Positions 25,760-33,737 of a stretch of DNA of 40,703 nucleotides are shown here, piece by piece (position 1 is the first letter of the stretch; each line of letters begins with the position of its first letter). Location: NCBI GenBank assembly GCA_039820405.1, contig JBCBQC010000055.1:1-40703 (forward strand). Direction: 5' to 3'. Source of the DNA: CALLVY01 sp937899855 (GTDB taxonomy: Bacteria > Bacteroidota > Bacteroidia > Chitinophagales > Saprospiraceae). The translations under genes and the position numbers were made by a program. The notes beneath the pieces were generated by a model, which was not told the DNA's origin, made no database searches, and saw only the letters and a program-made list of their open reading frames with translations.

Positions 25760-25831
25760 CGACGTTATGAAAAAAAGCCCACGTTGGGCCATGACCAACA
25801 CACCCTATTTATCACTAAACGAAAATAAAAA

Positions 25832-26461
25832 ATGCCATTCAAACTTCCTGAACTCCCCTACGCTTACGATGCCCTCCACCCCCACATCGATAAGCGGACC
25901 ATGACCATCCACCACACCAAGCACCACAACGGTTACACCAACAAGCTCAACGCCGCCATCGAAGGAACCGATCTGGCCAAGAAAAAAATCGAGGATATCC
26001 TCGCTTCGGTCTCCGAGCAAAGTGCGGCAGTGCGCAACAACGGCGGTGGTTATTACAACCACTCCCTCTTCTGGTCGGTCATGTCGCCCGAAGGCGGCGG
26101 GGAGCCCAAAGCCAACAGCAAGCTGGGCAAAGCGATGAAGGAAACCTTCGAGTCCTACGACGACTTCAAAGCCCAATTCAGCGCGGCGGCCGCTACCCGT
26201 TTTGGTTCGGGCTGGGCTTGGCTGTGCGTCGATGCTAAGGGCAAATTGTTCGTGACCTCTACCCCCAATCAGGACAACCCCCTGATGGATGTAGCCGATC
26301 AAAAAGGAACCCCCATCCTCGGCCTCGACGTTTGGGAGCACGCCTACTACCTCAAGTACCAAAACAAGCGCCCCAACTACATCGCCGCTTTCTTCGAGGT
26401 GATCAACTGGGACCAAGTCGGTAAGCGCTACAACAAAGTCATGCGGGCATTGGCCAAATAA
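25832..26461 (+). CDS. Superoxide dismutase, Fe/Mn family
   Basis: The 209-aa enzyme converts superoxide to oxygen and hydrogen peroxide. The metal ligands are visible: H27 (in TIHHTKHHNGY), H77 (in GGGYYNHSLFW), D166 and H170 (in DVWEHAYY). Gln147 in the NQDNPLMD motif is where Mn-type enzymes place their active-site Gln, which points to Mn or a cambialistic enzyme, though metal use cannot be proved from sequence. There is no signal peptide, so it is cytosolic. A -7-like box lies upstream and a terminator follows 26 bases after the stop. Confidence 0.97.
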   Translation: MPFKLPELPYAYDALHPHIDKRTMTIHHTKHHNGYTNKLNAAIEGTDLAKKKIEDILASVSEQSAAVRNNGGGYYNHSLFWSVMSPEGGGEPKANSKLGKAMKETFESYDDFKAQFSAAAATRFGSGWAWLCVDAKGKLFVTSTPNQDNPLMDVADQKGTPILGLDVWEHAYYLKYQNKRPNYIAAFFEVINWDQVGKRYNKVMRALAK

Positions 26462-26486
26462 GGAGCCTACTCACCGCACTGTTCTC

Positions 26487-26521
26487 AAAAAGGCACCGAG
26501 CAAATGTTCGGTGCCTTTTTT
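26487..26521 (+). terminator. Rho-independent terminator of the sod gene
   Basis: AAAAAGGCACCGA pairs with TCGGTGCCTTTTTT across an 8-base loop; the T-run extends the stem. Confidence 0.9.
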
Positions 26522-26829
26522 GTCCTGCGAGCGGCAAATGATTTCCCAAAGTGGTCCGGCCGGTCCCGCGAGGCTTGCCATTGCCTTTAAAAATGATTAT
26601 TTTTAATATCTGTTTAGGAGTGCCGCCGCCCCCAATTTAGGAGCGCGGTCCGGCCGCGGAACCCCCGCTAATCCTAGTGTTTTCCGAGGGAACTCCCACA
26701 CCTGTACGACCGATACCTACGACCGATACCAAAGCGCCGCTACCGAAAATCCCGTCTCGACCTCGCAACAAACTACCGCAGCGATCCGTTTACCCTAAAA
26801 ATCCAATTTGCAATTTAAATCACTCACCC
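26522..26829 (+). other. Gene-free stretch between sod and small peptide candidate
   Basis: This stretch contains a near-palindrome around 26590-26605 (AAAAATGATTATTTTT), two copies of GGTCCGGCC (about 26552 and 26648), and a 13-base direct repeat TACGACCGATACC in tandem near 26705-26730. No recognisable gene or clean promoter is seen. Confidence 0.5.
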
Positions 26830-26901
26830 ATGATCATTTTAAGCATCTTTTTGCTGGTCCTCAGCCTATTCAGCTATGAATACCTGCACGAGGCCAAGTA
26901 A
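26830..26901 (+). CDS. Candidate 23-aa hydrophobic peptide
   Basis: The ATG at 26830 opens a 23-codon frame: MIILSIFLLVLSLFSYEY plus LHEAK, a single transmembrane helix with a short polar C-terminus. A 17-bp terminator stem starts 21 bases after the stop, which fits an independently transcribed gene. There is no Shine-Dalgarno, as is usual in this group, and no convincing -7 box. No family is recognised. The frame extends upstream by 51 codons, but that part is Pro-rich and unlike a protein N-terminus. The evidence for expression is only the context. Confidence 0.35.
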   Translation: MIILSIFLLVLSLFSYEYLHEAK

Positions 26902-26922
26902 AATTCACGAACAACACCCAAA

Positions 26923-26963
26923 AAAAGCGGGCTTCCGATACCATCGGAAGCCCGCTTTTGTTT
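26923..26963. terminator. Long bidirectional terminator
   Basis: A perfect 17-bp stem (26923-26939 with 26943-26959) closes on a 3-base loop. The plus strand continues with TTTTGTTTTGG and the minus strand with TTTTTTGG, so it can end transcription from both the 23-aa frame and the lipoprotein gene at 26984. Confidence 0.88.
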
Positions 26964-26983
26964 TGGTCCGGTCAATACGTCCC

Positions 26984-27475
26984 CTACTTGGCCACGGGTT
27001 GGGGGTGGACCGCTCGGTACATCCGGTCGATTTCCGCGCGACTAAAGATGCCCATCAAACCATTTTGAATGATCAATTCTTGCTCGCCCGCCAAATGGAT
27101 ATAGCGAAATCCGTAATTGGTGCGGGTGGAGTCAATGGCGTTTTCGAAGATAAAACCATTGTCTTCTTCCTCCACGACTTTGGAGAAAAAGGGATTCTTT
27201 TTGACCTCGGCCAATTGCTCTCCGACCAGGCCCTTCATATCGCTATTGAGCGAACGGGAGGCGATGATCTGAACGGCGTAGTTTTCCTCTCCCGTGATCG
27301 TCACGTCCTTGAGGATCCCCATATCGACGCTTTTTACCTCGGCACTGTCGGGGGCCAGGATGGTAATTGGCAGACCGTACTGGAGTAGGCTGAGCGGCTG
27401 GAGCTGTTCGGTATTTTCCGTGGCGCAGGCGCTGAGTAGGGCGAGGAAAAATAAAAAGGCAATTCCAAGTCTCAT
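26984..27475 (-). CDS. Hypothetical lipoprotein
   Basis: The start at 27475 gives 163 aa beginning MRLGIAFLFFLALLSACATE, with lipobox LSAC and the lipidated Cys near residue 17; the longer frame upstream lacks sense before this signal. The mature part is a compact alpha/beta domain of about 145 residues, with ILAPDSAEVKSVDMGILKDV early and YGFRYIHLAGEQELIIQNGL near the end. I do not recognise the family. It lies alone between two terminators, so it has its own promoter, which I could not locate. Confidence 0.75.
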   Translation of the reverse strand: MRLGIAFLFFLALLSACATENTEQLQPLSLLQYGLPITILAPDSAEVKSVDMGILKDVTITGEENYAVQIIASRSLNSDMKGLVGEQLAEVKKNPFFSKVVEEEDNGFIFENAIDSTRTNYGFRYIHLAGEQELIIQNGLMGIFSRAEIDRMYRAVHPQPVAK

Positions 27476-27510
27476 AGATTTTTGTTTTGGTAGAGTGGTG
27501 ATGATACAAT

Positions 27511-27541
27511 AAAAATCCCTTTCCGCCAAGCGGAAAGGGAT
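27511..27541 (-). terminator. Terminator of the thioredoxin-lipoprotein operon
   Basis: The minus strand has a perfect 12-bp stem (ATCCCTTTCCGC with GCGGAAAGGGAT) and a 3-base loop, followed by TTTTA. Confidence 0.85.
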
Positions 27542-27615
27542 CTATCATGGATTGGATTCGTAATCAGGCACTTTAGCCTTTACTGTATTCTCAAAAAAGT
27601 CGTTTCCGAAATTAT

Positions 27616-28338
27616 TTAGCTCTTCTTGGCCTTGATCGTACAACCCACCGCCTTGGTAAAATTGGGGTCGGGTTGCTGGCCAGCTTCCAGGGCCTTGATG
27701 GCCTTTTCCAGGTACTTCTCCGTCACGGCCGAAGCTTCGCGAGCATTGTTGTCGATGGCGCCGATGTAGCGGACCACCATGTCCTTGTCGAGCAAGAAAA
27801 CGTGGGGCGTACGGGTGGCGCCGTATTGGGGGTAAATCGCCTGTCCCTCGTCGAAGAGGTAGAGGAAGGGGAAGGACTTTTCCTTCGCCCGCTCCTTCAT
27901 CAACTCAAAGCTGTCCTCGGGCTGTACACCGGGGTCGTTGGGGTTGATGGCGATTACGGGATAGCCTTTGGCGGCGTAAGCATTGTGGAAGTCGATCAGC
28001 CGATCTTCGTAGAGCACCGAGTAAGGGCAGTGGTTGCAGGTAAACGTGATCACGTAGCCCTTGACGTCCGCCATATCGCCCAGCGAATGTTCTTTATCAT
28101 CGGTTCCCATCAGCTTAAAGTCCGTTGCTTTATCGCCGACTTGGTAGCCCGTGAGTTGATCCGCCTCGTTGTTCACCGCTACGGCTTGCGCCTCGGGTGC
28201 TTGATTGACGTTTACGTCTGCCTCGCTGGTGGTCGTTGCCTCGGCATTGCCTTCCTCGTTGGAGGCGGTCGAGCAAGCCGTCATACCAGTGCCCAGCAGT
28301 GCCAGACCGATCAACATTACCAAAAATTGTTTCATCAT
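27616..28338 (-). CDS. Thioredoxin-fold lipoprotein (redoxin, CNHC type)
   Basis: The start at 28338 gives 240 aa. The signal ends at lipobox GMTAC with lipidated Cys22. A low-complexity linker (30-60) leads to the redoxin domain: KATDFKLMGTDDKEHSLGDM, then TFTCNHCPYSVLYEDR with C101 and C104, and GAIDNNAREASAV near the end. Members of this group are found with exported or periplasmic oxidoreductases; the substrate is unknown. The start codon ATG overlaps the stop of the upstream gene as TAATG, so the two are translationally coupled. It likely acts in the periplasm with its partner. Confidence 0.88.
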   Translation of the reverse strand: MMKQFLVMLIGLALLGTGMTACSTASNEEGNAEATTTSEADVNVNQAPEAQAVAVNNEADQLTGYQVGDKATDFKLMGTDDKEHSLGDMADVKGYVITFTCNHCPYSVLYEDRLIDFHNAYAAKGYPVIAINPNDPGVQPEDSFELMKERAKEKSFPFLYLFDEGQAIYPQYGATRTPHVFLLDKDMVVRYIGAIDNNAREASAVTEKYLEKAIKALEAGQQPDPNFTKAVGCTIKAKKS

Positions 28339-28910
28339 TAATTTTTTATAAAAGGTTTGACAATAGTGTTCAGTTCCTCGTAAGACTCGAAAGACTGTTC
28401 CCAAAATCCGCGCTGGTCCCGGCGGTACACCACCGTCGCAGGGATGGCCCCCGACCATTGGGGACTCACCTTGTCGATCCACGAATTGGCATCGGGATCG
28501 TCCAGTACCCAAACCTCGGATTGCAATTGATTTTTTTCGATGAAGGGTAGGAGTCTACTTTCGATCTGCTTTGGAAAGTCCAAACTGATTAAGCGTACTT
28601 TGACGGGCTGGTCGGCGTAAGCGGCGGTCAACTGCTCAAAATAGGGCAGTTCGGCCACACAGGGCTTGCACCAGGTCGCCCAGAAGTTGATGATGTAAGT
28701 GGTATCCGTATCCAAGTGGAAGAGGTATTCCAGCTCGTCGAAGCTCCCCATGGGAATGCCGTGGGCTTGCTTGACGGCCACCGCGCGCGGTGCCACTTCG
28801 GTCGGAGTATTCTTGGTCGAGGTAGCTTCGTTGGGGGTGGGAGTTCCGCCACAAGCGGCCACCATTCCCGTTACCAATAAGATCAACCAAGTTGGAGTTT
28901 GTTTCATCAT
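28338..28910 (-). CDS. TlpA-like thioredoxin-fold lipoprotein
   Basis: Starting at the ATG at 28910 the product is 190 aa. The lipobox is VAAC with lipidated Cys20. After a linker of about 45 residues the thioredoxin fold has TYIINFWATWCKPCVAELPY with the active-site C81-K-P-C84, and a later VRLISLDFP strand. TlpA/ResA relatives reduce or oxidise disulfides on the outer face of the inner membrane. It shares a TAATG junction with the next gene. The two Cys-pair lipoproteins may work together, one passing electrons to the other; that is inference. Confidence 0.88.
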   Translation of the reverse strand: MMKQTPTWLILLVTGMVAACGGTPTPNEATSTKNTPTEVAPRAVAVKQAHGIPMGSFDELEYLFHLDTDTTYIINFWATWCKPCVAELPYFEQLTAAYADQPVKVRLISLDFPKQIESRLLPFIEKNQLQSEVWVLDDPDANSWIDKVSPQWSGAIPATVVYRRDQRGFWEQSFESYEELNTIVKPFIKN

Positions 28911-29069
28911 CAATAGGCTAGATGGGGTGGAGGTGAAAAGCGTTGCTTGGGAAGGGAAAAAATTACAATTTTTGTTGGCTCCCCCGTTTTACACCTTTTG
29001 TACTACCTTTAACTGCTGCTGACCTAAATTGTTTGTATGCCAGCCTCCATATTCCGCTATTTTGGTCTT

Positions 29070-29206
29070 CTAGCCGTCTCCATGACTGCGGGCTGCCCCT
29101 CAGTTCGGAGTACCCGTATAAAGTAGGGGGAAGCCCCAAGCAATTTGGGACCTCCCCGTAATGCCCCTAACGTAGTCCGAGGGGTACTTTTGAGCTGATT
29201 TCTAAT
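29070..29206. repeat. MITE-like element, copy B (diverged)
   Basis: 29161-29206 aligns with 23471-23515 of copy A: both share ATGxCCCTxACGTAG, then CCGA, GG, TTTTGA and TTCTA in order, with about 12 differences in 45 bases. The remainder is less alike: copy B carries a GGGGxxGCCCCAAG/TTGGG hairpin near 29130-29155 that copy A lacks. The tip again contains the TAG stop codon of the next gene (29202-29204). Confidence 0.6.
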
Positions 29207-31297
29207 GGTTGCGGTTGACCTCTCGCCAGGTCCCGTCGCCGTTCGAGATCAGGGTCAGCGAGGCGTTGGCTACCGACGTAAAGCCCGCCACCAAATTCAG
29301 AAAAGCACTACTGGTCACGTTGGCTCCGGCCTGATCAAAGAGCAGCGTGACGACGCTACCCCGAGGGAATCGATCGGCCGTGAGGTAATTGATTCGGGTG
29401 ATGGTATTGGTGCCCGCAATGGCGTAGTAGTTGGCGTTGCGGGGGAGGGTCAGAAAACCCGTACTGGGGGTGGTGCTCGCCCCGAAGGCATTGGTCAGCA
29501 AGCCCGTCAGTTGGCCCCCGGAGCTGCGGAGGGGCGCTGCCTCCAGATTGGGCAATTGGTTGCCAAAACTCAAGGTCGGGGTGGTGAGGAAAACCGTCAG
29601 CTCGGCTCCCGTGGTATTGGCGATTTGGAAGGCAAAACGCGATACGGTACTGCGGTTGACCAGGGCGTTCATGCCCACAAATTCCCAGTTGCCACTCCCG
29701 CTGTGGGCCTGGGAGCTGGCAATGCCAGCGGGGGCGTTGGTAAAGGCGACGAAAACGTCGGGAAAATCGACTTTGGCGTGGATGCCGAAGTTGACTTGAT
29801 CGTAGAGGGGGAGGTCCAGGATGGCGGGAATGGCCGTAGCCTGGGGCTCGATCTCGGCCGTACCGCCGGGGGGGATGGTCACGCGGAGTACCTGGTGGTC
29901 GGCGATCAATTCCGGGGGGAGCACGCTCACCGTCACCCCGTCTCCGGCAAACTGCCAATCGCTGATGCCCCCTTCGCTGGGGGAAAAGAAATTGGGGTTG
30001 GAAAATTGATTGACCGTGGCGTTGCGGTAACCGATGGCCTTCCCGCTTTTGAGGTTGATAAAATTATTGCCCTGGTCGAGGGTAAGGCCACCGGCGTAGA
30101 TGCCCGTCAGTACGGAGTTGCGGGTGTCGGGTAAAAACTGAATCAGCGGTACATCGGCGGCTTGGTTGACGCCCTCGATCCGAATTTCCACCCCGGTGAT
30201 TTCCCCCGCCCGGACCACCAAATGCCCCGAATCCGACTGCGGGGGTTCGATGACTACCTGGTTGAAGGTATTGTTGTTGCCTCCTTCAACTAGAATGCCA
30301 TAGACAAAGCCACCGCCCGAAATCTGGCAGCTGCTCCAGGTGTTGGAATTGGTAAAGCTGGTTTCGTCTTCGAGGATTTGAAAGCCCACTCTGCCGTTAC
30401 GAACGCGGAGGTTGCTAAAGGCGGCGTAAGCGATGCCCCCGGCATTGCGGGAAGTAAGTCGGAGCCCGGGGCCTCCGAGAAAGCCACTGACCAGTACATT
30501 GTCGATCTGTACGCCCTCTACCAGCCGGGCATCGGCGCGTACGATGATGCCCCCTCCGGCCGACCCGTTGGTTTGGTCGCGGAGGACGAGGTTTTTGACC
30601 TGAACGTTGTGCCCCACGATGCGCAGGGCAAAGCCATTGCCCTCGTAGCGCAGCAGGCTGCCGTTGAAGGGCGTTTGTAGGGGTTCGCTGCCGGGCCCCT
30701 CCCCGATGAGGGCCACACCGTCGCGTAGGAACAGGGGGCGGGTGATGCGGTAGATGCCCGCGGGCACCAGCACCTGTTGGCCGGTTACGTTGGCACTATC
30801 CAGGGCGCGGCGAAAGGCGTTGGTATCGTCGGTATTGCCATCGCCCCGGGCTCCAAAGTCGGTGACGTAGAGGCCAAAATCGGAGCCGGGGCTGCTGGCG
30901 GCGCGCTCGGCGTAAAGGGCTCGGGGGACCGATAGGATTTCGGAGCTACTGACCAGGGTATAGTCGCCCCCACCGTTGGGGTCGATCTCGACTTGGAGGA
31001 AGTGCCGCCGCGACCAGTCGATGCCGTTGAAGTTGCCCCCGGGGCTTGTCCGTTGCCCACCTCGATCTGGAAGACCCCGTAGTCGTTGCTGGTGGGGTAG
31101 TGGTTTTCGTGGTACAGGGGGGTGCCGTTGGGCTGGTTGGGCACGATGCTGATTTGGATGCCCAGGTCCTGATTGTCCAGAACGGCTCCGCTGCTGTCGC
31201 GGACCACGCCTTGGTAGTTAAAATACGATTGAGCAAAAGTTGGGTTGCTTGCTCCTGCGATCAGCAGTAGCCATAGGTTTATCAAAATACGTTTCAT
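29202..31297 (-). pseudogene. Pectate-lyase-like (beta-helix) exported protein, broken by a one-base frameshift
   Basis: Read from the ATG at 31297, the first frame starts with a signal peptide ending TFAQ and has SYFNYQGVVRDSSGAVL and the VGNGQAPG segment, then runs off frame. If one base is added in the C/G run at 31036-31044, the frame continues through the pectate-lyase-3-type motif DFGARGDGNTDDTNAFRRAL into a second stretch beginning VLVPAGIYRITRPLFL and a beta-helix (repeats such as VEGVQIDNVLVSGFLGG) that ends in a beta-sandwich C-terminus. The total is 2096 bases, exactly one short of 699 codons. The protein would be exported; its substrate, if any, is unknown. As given, the gene encodes a short N-terminal fragment and a headless second part. 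It may be a true mutation, a phase-variable tract, or a sequencing error. Confidence 0.85.
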
Positions 31298-31332
31298 GCT
31301 AGCACAAATTTTTGTAAATCAAAATATATTAA

Positions 31333-31384
31333 CCGGTAACCATAAGCAGTAGGGATAAACGTCCCAGTCGACTGGGGTTACCGG
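31333..31384. promoter_or_regulatory. Nested inverted repeat upstream of the beta-helix gene
   Basis: CCGGTAACC (31333-31341) pairs with GGTTACCGG (31376-31384), and inside lies a perfect 14-base palindrome CCCAGTCGACTGGG (31363-31376). It lies 36 bases before the start codon on the minus strand. There is no T-run, so an attenuator or operator is more likely than a terminator. Confidence 0.45.
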
Positions 31385-31423
31385 CCAGCCGATGGAAAGA
31401 TGTGAGGTGTTTTTGTAGAGGTC

Positions 31424-31957
31424 TTACTCGACGAACAGCGACTGGCTACTCCCTTGTCCCGTTGGAGTCGTCAACTGTACGACGTACAGACCGGGAGCCA
31501 GGTGCAGCTCTCCGTCGAGCGGATACACGGTACTTGGAGCGGTCAAAAGTTTGCGATGCCAGTGGATTTTGCCAAGGGCATCGACTACGGTAACGCTGAG
31601 GGGAAGGTCGGTAGGCGTCTGAAGGTACAAGTAAATGGGCCCGCTGGTAGGATTGGGCGCCACGGTAAATTCCAGTGCTTGACTAGGAGTAGTGGGGAGC
31701 GGTGAAGTGTGGGATCGGGTAGTAGACGTCGTCATTGCTGGTACTGGACGGTGGCCTTGTTGAAAACCTCCGGTTTGTTGTGGGCCTTCGCTGGTGATGA
31801 TGGGTACGAATACCTCTCCCATCGTCCAACTCAAGGAGTAGCGATCGGAATTTTTCACAAAATCACCCGAACTGGTTAAGGCAGTACGTGCTAAGTCCTG
31901 ACCACTCAGCGTCACGCCAAGGGTCAGACCCAATAGAAAGGGCAGGGTCTTTTTCAT
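31424..31957 (-). CDS. Small T9SS C-terminal tail protein
   Basis: The 177-aa protein has a signal peptide (MKKTLPFLLGLTLGVTLSGQ), a short N-terminal part (SLSWTMGEVFVPIITSEG, GPQQTGGFQQGH), a Thr- and Ser-rich linker near 85-100, and a type A T9SS tail from about 100: FTVAPNPTSGPIYLYLQ, then APGLYVVQLTTPTGQ, ending SLFVE. So it should be secreted by the T9SS; no other domain is recognised. It lies upstream of the beta-helix gene on the same strand with a 126-base gap that contains the nested inverted repeat, so the two may or may not be co-transcribed. A TACTTTTA box at 32080-32087 could be its promoter. Confidence 0.8.
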   Translation of the reverse strand: MKKTLPFLLGLTLGVTLSGQDLARTALTSSGDFVKNSDRYSLSWTMGEVFVPIITSEGPQQTGGFQQGHRPVPAMTTSTTRSHTSPLPTTPSQALEFTVAPNPTSGPIYLYLQTPTDLPLSVTVVDALGKIHWHRKLLTAPSTVYPLDGELHLAPGLYVVQLTTPTGQGSSQSLFVE

Positions 31958-32016
31958 CTAGATAAGGAATTTAAGTTCTGGTGTAAAAGCTATTGTTTGG
32001 GGGAAAAGGTTGAGGA

Positions 32017-32035
32017 GCCGTCCCGGGGGGACGGC
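32017..32035. repeat. GC-rich hairpin in the gene spacer
   Basis: GCCGTCCC pairs with GGGACGGC around a 3-base loop. Neither side has a T-run, so I do not call it a terminator. Confidence 0.5.
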
Positions 32036-32151
32036 AAAAGCGGAAATGTAATTGCCTATCTAGTAAGAACGAAGCGGCGTAAAAGTAGTACTAAAAATCG
32101 GATTTACAAACGAGTGGTTATTTTTTTTGAAAAAACTTATCTCCCCTTCCC

Positions 32152-33729
32152 TTATGGATTCCCCAGTGCGTAGATGGCGTAATCTCGGTTTTGGGTGATT
32201 AGGGGCAGGTCCAAACGGTGGGTAGTCGTGGTGAGTAAATAGTCGACTCCGCGTTGGTGAAAGGCCTGCCATTCGGGAGCGGAGCGTTGACGGTATTGTT
32301 GGCGAGCCTTTTGCCAGTCGCGCCCCGCCCGGCGGTCCTGGAGATCAATGCCGTAGACCGCTTGGATCCGCTGGTACCAGATGGGGAGGGCGTCTTTGCG
32401 GTGCACGACGGTCTTGTAGTCGATGTAGCAAGACCGTTGGCTGTGGTATTTGAAGCTGGTCAGGTCGATGGGAATGATAAAGGTCGCGTCGGCCGGGGTG
32501 AGCGCTTGTGCCCGTTGGGCGATGTCGAGCTCGGTAGTGGCAAAGGCCGGACCATTCCGCCAGGGAAAGTCGTACGTTCGGTGGACAAAAGGACCAAAGG
32601 GAAAAACCATTCCGGCCAGTCCAAATCCCGCCAGGCCCAGCAGGGCCCCCCGCCCCCCTATCCGCCAAGCGGCCCGGTTCAGCTGTGGCCATTTTTCCTC
32701 TCCCCACATCAGCACCGCCAGTAGGGCCAGCGCCTTGAGCCAGATTGTACACTTGAACCACTGCGCCGCCAAAATACTGGGACTCCGCAGTCCGTAGACC
32801 CCCAAGGTGTACACCGCAGCCCCCAGTAGGGCCAGCCCAAAAAACCAAGCCAGCCGGGGTATCCGCCGGGCGTAAAACCAGGTAGCCCCGGCGAAGAGGG
32901 GCAGCAAGACCACGTAGGCCCGGAGGGAGAAATAGGCCGGAAAGTAGTGGTGGGCCACCCGAAATTCCATGATTTCGAAGAGCAGGGCCGGGTCGATGCT
33001 GCCGCGGTCAAACTGCACTTTGAGGAGCACCACCCAAGCGCCAGCCGTCAGCAAAAAACTCCCCGCCAGCGCGCCCAGCTGCCCCCAGGAGAGCCCCAGG
33101 CGTCCCCTTCCCTTTTCGAGTAGCAAGACGCCTCCCAAGAGCAAGAACAGTTGGCTCCCCGCCACGGGGTGGACCAGGGTGCTTCCGATGAGGGCCACGA
33201 TGCTGGGCCACCACCGCTCCCGCAAAAAGGCGTACAGGCCCCACACGCCGATCGATTTGGCCAGGAGGCTGGGGATAAAGGTGTTGTAGTACAACTCGTT
33301 GCCCCCCAGGTTGAGGCCGTAAAAGGGGGGCAGGCCAAGGGCCAGCAAAAGGACCCAGACCAGTGCTTCCGAACGGAGGTAGTGCCGGGCGATGCGGTAC
33401 CAGCCGCCGAGTAGGAGCAGGCTACCGCTCAAGTGCAAGCCGGCGCAGAACCAGGGGAGGGCCGTACCGGACTGGGCGAGCAAGCGACAGAACCAGTAGC
33501 GTTCGTTGGGAACGGCGGCGCGGATGTACTGTACGTAAAAGTCGTGGGGATAAAGCGTGGGATCCTGCATCCAGCGGGTGTAGGGCAGGACTTCGACCTG
33601 ATCGCCCCGGCCGTAGGTATAGCCCTGGACGGCCAGCCACACGGCGTAGCAGGCCAGCAAGCCGAGGAGCGTCCACCAGCCGCTGGTGGGGAGGGAAGGC
33701 GTAGTCTTGCGGGCGGGGGAAGACGACAC
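32152..33729 (-). CDS. Polytopic membrane protein, GT-C-like (possibly DUF6798)
   Basis: The 525-aa protein starts with GTG at 33729 and has about 10-12 hydrophobic spans between residues 18 and 400. The first loop after the first span (YGRGDQVEVLPYTRWMQDPT, then LYPHDFYVQY) is the kind of segment seen in membrane glycosyltransferases of the GT-C type. The C-terminal 110 residues are soluble (LTPADATFIIPIDLTSFKYH, then GVDYLLTTTTHRL). The pattern agrees with what I remember of DUF6798, which has no known function. It begins 8 bases after dnaE, so it is in the same transcription unit. No catalytic Asp pair can be assigned with confidence. Confidence 0.78.
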   Translation of the reverse strand: MSSSPARKTTPSLPTSGWWTLLGLLACYAVWLAVQGYTYGRGDQVEVLPYTRWMQDPTLYPHDFYVQYIRAAVPNERYWFCRLLAQSGTALPWFCAGLHLSGSLLLLGGWYRIARHYLRSEALVWVLLLALGLPPFYGLNLGGNELYYNTFIPSLLAKSIGVWGLYAFLRERWWPSIVALIGSTLVHPVAGSQLFLLLGGVLLLEKGRGRLGLSWGQLGALAGSFLLTAGAWVVLLKVQFDRGSIDPALLFEIMEFRVAHHYFPAYFSLRAYVVLLPLFAGATWFYARRIPRLAWFFGLALLGAAVYTLGVYGLRSPSILAAQWFKCTIWLKALALLAVLMWGEEKWPQLNRAAWRIGGRGALLGLAGFGLAGMVFPFGPFVHRTYDFPWRNGPAFATTELDIAQRAQALTPADATFIIPIDLTSFKYHSQRSCYIDYKTVVHRKDALPIWYQRIQAVYGIDLQDRRAGRDWQKARQQYRQRSAPEWQAFHQRGVDYLLTTTTHRLDLPLITQNRDYAIYALGNP

Positions 33730-33737
33730 GGGTCGGA

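Noticed and set aside
25550..25828. Plus-strand frame over the tandem and C-rich repeats
   Set aside because: The product would be Pro-, Arg- and Ser-rich low-complexity sequence from repeats and is not a credible gene.
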